Below are positions 60,569-64,000 of a stretch of DNA of 64,000 nucleotides, in pieces. The notes beneath the pieces were generated by a model. The model did not search any database. It was not told where the DNA came from and was given only the letters and a program-made list of their open reading frames with translations. The stretch's first letter is position 1; each line of letters opens with the position of its first letter. This DNA is from Pseudomonadota bacterium (GTDB lineage: Bacteria > Myxococcota_A > Polyangia > Polyangiales > Polyangiaceae): assembly GCA_023423895.1 (NCBI GenBank), contig JAFAER010000249.1:62001-126000 (forward strand), given 5' to 3'. The position numbers and the translations under genes were made by a program.

Positions 60569-61666
60569 TCAGCCCTCGCCGTCGCGATGGCCGAAGATGC
60601 GCTCGATCTCGATCGCCGGCGTGACGTCGAGCTGATCGTAGCGACACTCCGCAGGCGGCTTGTCGGGGCGCCAGCGCTTGAAGTGGGTCGCGTGCCGGAA
60701 ACGCGTGCCCTGGAGATGGTCGTAGCCGACCTCGGCGACGCGCTCGATGCGAAGCGGCTCCCACGAGAGGTCCTTGCCGCGGTTCCAGCGGCTCGTCGCG
60801 CCGGGCATACGGCGGTCGGCGGCGTGCCGATCGTCCTGCCACTCGGCCCACTCCCGCCACGGGTGCGCCTCGCGCGCGCCCTCGCGCAGCGGCTCGAGCT
60901 CCTTCGCGAGCTGCGCGCGACGTTCGCGCGTGAACGAGGCGCAGATGCCCACGTGGTGCAGGACGCCCTTGTCGTCGTGAAGGCCGAGGAGCAAGGACCC
61001 GACGAGCGTTCCCTTCCCTTCCTTGTACCAGCGGAAGCCAGCCACGACGCAGTCGGCCGTGCGCGCGTGCTTGATCTTCACCATCGCGCGCTTGTTCGGC
61101 TGGTAGCCGAGGTCGAGCGGCTTGGCCATCACGCCGTCGAGCCCGGCCCCTTCGAAGCGACCGAACCAGTCCGCGGCCACGGCCTTGTCGCGGGTCGCCG
61201 GCGTGACGTGGATCGGCGGCTTGACGTGAGCGAGCGCTTTCTCGAGGCGGGCCCGGCGTTCGAGCTGAGGGATCTCCCGCAGGTCTTCGTCGCCCAGCGC
61301 GAGGAGGTCCCACGCGACGAACGAGGCGGGCTTCTCCTTCGCGAGCATCTCGACGCGCGAGGCTGCGGGATGAATCCGCAGGAGAAGCGCGTCGAAGTCG
61401 AGCACGTTCTCCGTCGCGATCACGATCTCGCCGTCGAGGACGCAGCGCTCGGGCAGGTTCTCTTTGAACGGCTCGACGAGCTCGGGGAAATACCGGTCGA
61501 GAGGCTTCAGGTCACGACTCTGCGTGTAGACCTTGTCGCCGTCCCGAAAGACCAGCGCGCGAAAGCCGTCCCACTTCGGCTCGTAGAGCCAGTTGTCTCC
61601 CTCGGGGATGTCGCTCGCGAGCTTGGCGAGCATCGGCGGGACCGGCGGCTTGAGCGGGAGCGTCAC
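60569..61666 (-). CDS. ATP-dependent DNA ligase, LigC/LigD-type
   Basis: 365 aa. The nucleotidyltransferase motif YEPKWDGFRA places the adenylated Lys at 31, and the other ATP-ligase motifs follow (TQSRDLKPLDRYFPELV, VLDGEIVI, ASFVAWDLLALGDED, DGVMAKPLDLGYQPNKRAMVKIKHART). The C-terminal OB-fold is at about 245-360, with TSRWNRGKDLSWEPLRIERVAEVGYDHLQGTRFRHATHF. This is a stand-alone ligase like LigC, the non-homologous end-joining or base-excision partner of polymerase-domain proteins. It is convergent with the LigD-type polymerase gene. Confidence 0.92.
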   Translation of the reverse strand: MTLPLKPPVPPMLAKLASDIPEGDNWLYEPKWDGFRALVFRDGDKVYTQSRDLKPLDRYFPELVEPFKENLPERCVLDGEIVIATENVLDFDALLLRIHPAASRVEMLAKEKPASFVAWDLLALGDEDLREIPQLERRARLEKALAHVKPPIHVTPATRDKAVAADWFGRFEGAGLDGVMAKPLDLGYQPNKRAMVKIKHARTADCVVAGFRWYKEGKGTLVGSLLLGLHDDKGVLHHVGICASFTRERRAQLAKELEPLREGAREAHPWREWAEWQDDRHAADRRMPGATSRWNRGKDLSWEPLRIERVAEVGYDHLQGTRFRHATHFKRWRPDKPPAECRYDQLDVTPAIEIERIFGHRDGEG

Positions 61667-61746
61667 GCCGGAGCTATAGCATCGCTCCAGGCGATCCGGT
61701 CATGGGACGCGCCGCCGGCCCCGGCCTGCCGGCCTCGGAGGAAGGC

Positions 61747-62646
61747 TCAGCCCGGGAGGCGGGCCGGTCCTTTGAAGCGCTGGACGATCGCGCGCGCCGC
61801 CGCGCCAGCGAGGTACGGCAGGTCGTCGACGAAGTAACGCTGGAAGAGGCGCTTCGGCTCCTGTGCGAACCGGTAGAGCCATTCGAGGCCCGACTTCTGG
61901 AGCCACACCGGAGCGCGCCGGCGAACACCGGCCGCCATCTCGAAGGATCCGCCGACACCGATCGACACCGGTACGCCGAGCAGGTCCTTGTTCGCGGCGA
62001 TCCACTTCTCCTGCTTCGGCGCGCCGAACGCGACGAGCAGGACATCGGGCGCAGCCTGACGAACGATGCGCCGGATCCTGGCCTGCTCTTCCTTCGAGTC
62101 GAACGTCTCGAACGGCGGGCAATACGTCCCCGCGATCCGCGCTCCGGGATAACGTTGCTCGATGACCTCAGCCGCTTTGGCTGCCGCGCCGGGCACGCCG
62201 CCGAGGAAGAAAAGTCGGAGGTTGGCTTCGGCCGAGACTTTCGCGAGCTCCCAGAAGAGATCGCTGCCCGCGACGCGCTCCGGCAGCGGCCCACCTGCCG
62301 CGCGCGGGGCGATCCGCGACAGCCAGACGACCGGTGCGCCGTCGGCGACGACGAGGTCAGCCTTGCGATAGGCCGAGCGGAACTCATGGTCGCGCTCGGC
62401 GATCACGAGATGGTCGAGGTTGCCGGTGCAGACGTAACGAGCGCGATCGCGCTTCTTCGCCATCCGCACGATCCGGCGGACGGCTTCCTTCATTGTGACT
62501 TTGTCGAAGCTGAGGTCGTCGACGCTGACGCGCGACGCAAGCGGGAGTACCTGAGCGACCATGTTGGTCGCGGAACTTGCGAGCGGCATGCCGAGAAGCG
62601 CGACCGCTGCTCGCGGCACCTCGGTCTCGCAACATTCCGTCCCCAC
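61747..62646 (-). CDS. WecG/TagA/CpsF-family glycosyltransferase
   Basis: 299 aa at most. The family block CTGNLDHLVIAERDHEFRSAYRKADLVVADGAPVVWLSRIAP (about 70-112), the later VLLVAFGAPKQEKWIAANK and the C-terminal VGGSFEMAAGVRRRAPVWLQKSGLEWLYRFAQEPKRLFQRYF all match. These enzymes transfer N-acetylmannosaminuronic acid or a related sugar to a lipid-linked intermediate in cell-surface glycan synthesis. The GTG at 62646 is a maximum: ATGs 57 and 81 nt further in are candidate starts and would remove an odd N-terminal stretch. Nothing adjacent clarifies the pathway. Confidence 0.85.
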   Translation of the reverse strand: MGTECCETEVPRAAVALLGMPLASSATNMVAQVLPLASRVSVDDLSFDKVTMKEAVRRIVRMAKKRDRARYVCTGNLDHLVIAERDHEFRSAYRKADLVVADGAPVVWLSRIAPRAAGGPLPERVAGSDLFWELAKVSAEANLRLFFLGGVPGAAAKAAEVIEQRYPGARIAGTYCPPFETFDSKEEQARIRRIVRQAAPDVLLVAFGAPKQEKWIAANKDLLGVPVSIGVGGSFEMAAGVRRRAPVWLQKSGLEWLYRFAQEPKRLFQRYFVDDLPYLAGAAARAIVQRFKGPARLPG

Positions 62647-63323
62647 GATGATGCTCTACAGCTTGCCCGGCTTTTTCGAGCTCGTAAGCATGAGCCGGCG
62701 CCACCCAAGCTAGAGGTCTACCGTACGCTGGCGAGACTTCCGCACCGCACGCCGATGGGCGGTCCCAGCAGCTCGTCCATCAAAGGCGGCCGTGTTCGAC
62801 GGCGATCGCGAGCATCGCCCCAACACGCAGCACACGGCTTCGACGCCGGGATACCTACGACGTGGGCCGTCCTCAGGTTCATCCGCAGAGGCATCGCGAA
62901 CGAGCGCAGGCCCTCGCGTCCTCGTACGCGCGCGAAGCGCTCTTCGAGCTCGCAAGTCGAAGCGCTCGCGACGACGCTCGCTGAAAGCGCCTTTCGCGCG
63001 GGTACCGCGTGCACGCGATCACCCGCCTACGCCCGCCCTCCGCGCGAACGTCGCCATGCCCCTCCGCACGTGGCGCCCATCCGGGCGAAGCTCGTCGCAT
63101 TCGCCCATCGAAGGCGGCGCACGCGTCTCGGCCGCAGCGGCGCCACCGAGCCCGAGGCGGCTGCCCTCCGCGTGAGGTCATCTGACGCGGGCGTTGGCTC
63201 CGGTCGGGCTCGCATGCGCGCCACACCGTGACGGCTGGGAGTGTGTGCCGCGTGGACCGACGACGCCCACGGCCCACCCCCCAAAGCGGAGAGCGGGCCT
63301 TCGTCGCTGCTCAGTCCCTCCGT
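62647..63323. other. Gene-less stretch before the metallophosphoesterase
   Basis: About 680 bp with no open frame that shows coding bias. Several long frames in both strands are Arg/Pro/Ala-rich shadows. A recurring CCATCAAAGGCGGCC or CCCATCGAAGGCGGCG appears at about 62777 and 63104, perhaps a weak repeat. I see no promoter, tRNA or terminator here. Confidence 0.6.
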
Positions 63324-64000
63324 TCACGGCAGGTTGACGATCCGGAGCGGCAGCTCTCCGAGGTGACGTCGCAGAAGAGGCAGAGCGACGTTGTACACGG
63401 GAGTTCCGACGCGCGTCTTGCCCTCGAGCGCGCCTCGATGGGCGTGGCCGTGGAAGGCGACCGTCACGGGATACCGCTCGAGCGGCTCCTCGAGACGACT
63501 GCATCCGAGGAATGGATAGATCTCTTCCGGCTCGCCCATCACCGTGTCGCGGATCGGCGCGTAGTGCAGGAGCGCTACCCTTCGCGGCGTGCGCAGGCGC
63601 GCGAGAGCGGACTCTAGCTTCAAGGCTTCGTCGAGCGCCTCCTTCACGAACGACTTCACAGCCGTCTCGCCCCACGGTCCGAGCGTGCCTCGCCCGAATC
63701 CACCACAGAAGCCTTTGACGCCAGCGAAGCCGACGTCGTCGATCATCAGGCTGTCACCGTCGAGCACCCGGACACCGGCTTCGGAGAGCACCTCCACGAC
63801 CTTGTCGACGTGGCCCGACTCGAAGTCGTGATTGCCGAGCACGGCGATGATGGGATGCTTCACGACGGAGAGCTCTCGAGCGAGGACGTGCGCCTCCTCT
63901 ACGAGGCCGTAGTCCGTCAGATCGCCGCAGAGAAGCAGCACATCTGCGCGTGCTTCGACCTGGGCCAGGAGCGGTCGGAGCGCGCCGACGGACTCTTTGG
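63324..64000 (-). CDS. Metallophosphoesterase (calcineurin-like), partial at window edge
   Basis: At least 225 codons; the 5' end lies beyond 64000. The calcineurin-like motifs visible are CGDLTD, VLGNHDFESGH, VALLHYAPIRD and AFHGHAHRGAL, which supply the two-metal site. The C-terminus reads VYNVALPLLRRHLGELPLRIVNLP. These enzymes hydrolyse phosphate esters of nucleotides, proteins or lipids; the substrate is unknown. The reading frame stays open to the window end (ALRPLLAQVEARADVLLLCGDLTD), so the missing part is only the N-terminus. Confidence 0.85.
   Translation of the reverse strand, partial: KESVGALRPLLAQVEARADVLLLCGDLTDYGLVEEAHVLARELSVVKHPIIAVLGNHDFESGHVDKVVEVLSEAGVRVLDGDSLMIDDVGFAGVKGFCGGFGRGTLGPWGETAVKSFVKEALDEALKLESALARLRTPRRVALLHYAPIRDTVMGEPEEIYPFLGCSRLEEPLERYPVTVAFHGHAHRGALEGKTRVGTPVYNVALPLLRRHLGELPLRIVNLP

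Overview
The window is about 64 kb of very GC-rich chromosomal DNA with tightly packed genes. It is most consistent with a Myxococcota bacterium of the Polyangia (Labilithrix/Sorangium-like). The evidence is the strong G/C bias at third codon positions, frequent GTG and TTG starts, and many lipoproteins with Asp/Gly/Pro/Thr-rich linkers and Cys-rich bodies. There is also a Ser/Thr protein kinase with a long Pro-rich juxtamembrane region, and an ECF sigma factor next to envelope proteins. The taxonomy is inference. I see no rRNA, tRNA, CRISPR array, prophage or transposase gene.

Layout. 39-4887: a lone lipoprotein, then a four-gene minus-strand operon (two unknown proteins, a thioredoxin-fold lipoprotein, a trypsin-like serine protease lipoprotein). 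5217-8387: a WhiG/FliA-type sigma factor, a possible type III secretion inner-rod protein, mnmA and a lipoprotein. 8487-14296: a TPR envelope protein, a large Ser/Thr kinase and a lipoprotein, separated by heptamer inverted repeats. 14358-18868: a TrmA/RlmD-type methyltransferase, tilS and ftsH with a terminator. 18950-20030: a non-coding block of nested repeats containing two copies of a MITE-like element of about 275 bp. 20177-24444: a DUF99 protein, an outer-membrane-type protein, an ECF sigma factor with a membrane partner, and a Kunitz-domain lipoprotein. 24809-30044: a candidate gap operator, gap-pgk-tpiA-secG and a GT-C-like membrane protein that appears to start at CTG.

30060-39680 is the most interesting region: an apparent lasso-peptide-type RiPP locus. 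An unlisted 59-codon gene (38411-38590, minus) has a lasso-type leader (YxxPxLxxLG, then Thr at -2) and an 18-residue core with Gly1 and its only acidic residue, Glu7. It is followed by an asparagine-synthetase-like cyclase with a shortened N-terminus, an HprK-like kinase and a PqqD-type recognition element, all close together or overlapping. A 2-oxoglutarate oxygenase is divergent from the precursor. A nucleotidyltransferase, a GT2 glycosyltransferase, a methyltransferase with a PqqD-like tail and an ABC exporter lie beyond a lipoprotein. The expected transglutaminase-like leader peptidase (B2) is not in the window. The kinase, nucleotidyltransferase and glycosyltransferase together suggest a phosphorylated or glycosylated product.

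39778-64000: mostly envelope and lipoprotein genes (a caspase/gingipain-like peptidase, a BsuPI-like lipoprotein, a TolC-type channel, an ASH-domain lipoprotein, a SUMF1-domain lipoprotein with a histone-H1-like insertion). Among them are a B12-binding radical SAM protein, an SNF2 ATPase, a DUF4173-type membrane protein, an HCCA isomerase, a GH15 hydrolase, a LigD-type polymerase facing an ATP-dependent DNA ligase, a WecG/TagA glycosyltransferase, and a metallophosphoesterase cut by the window edge.
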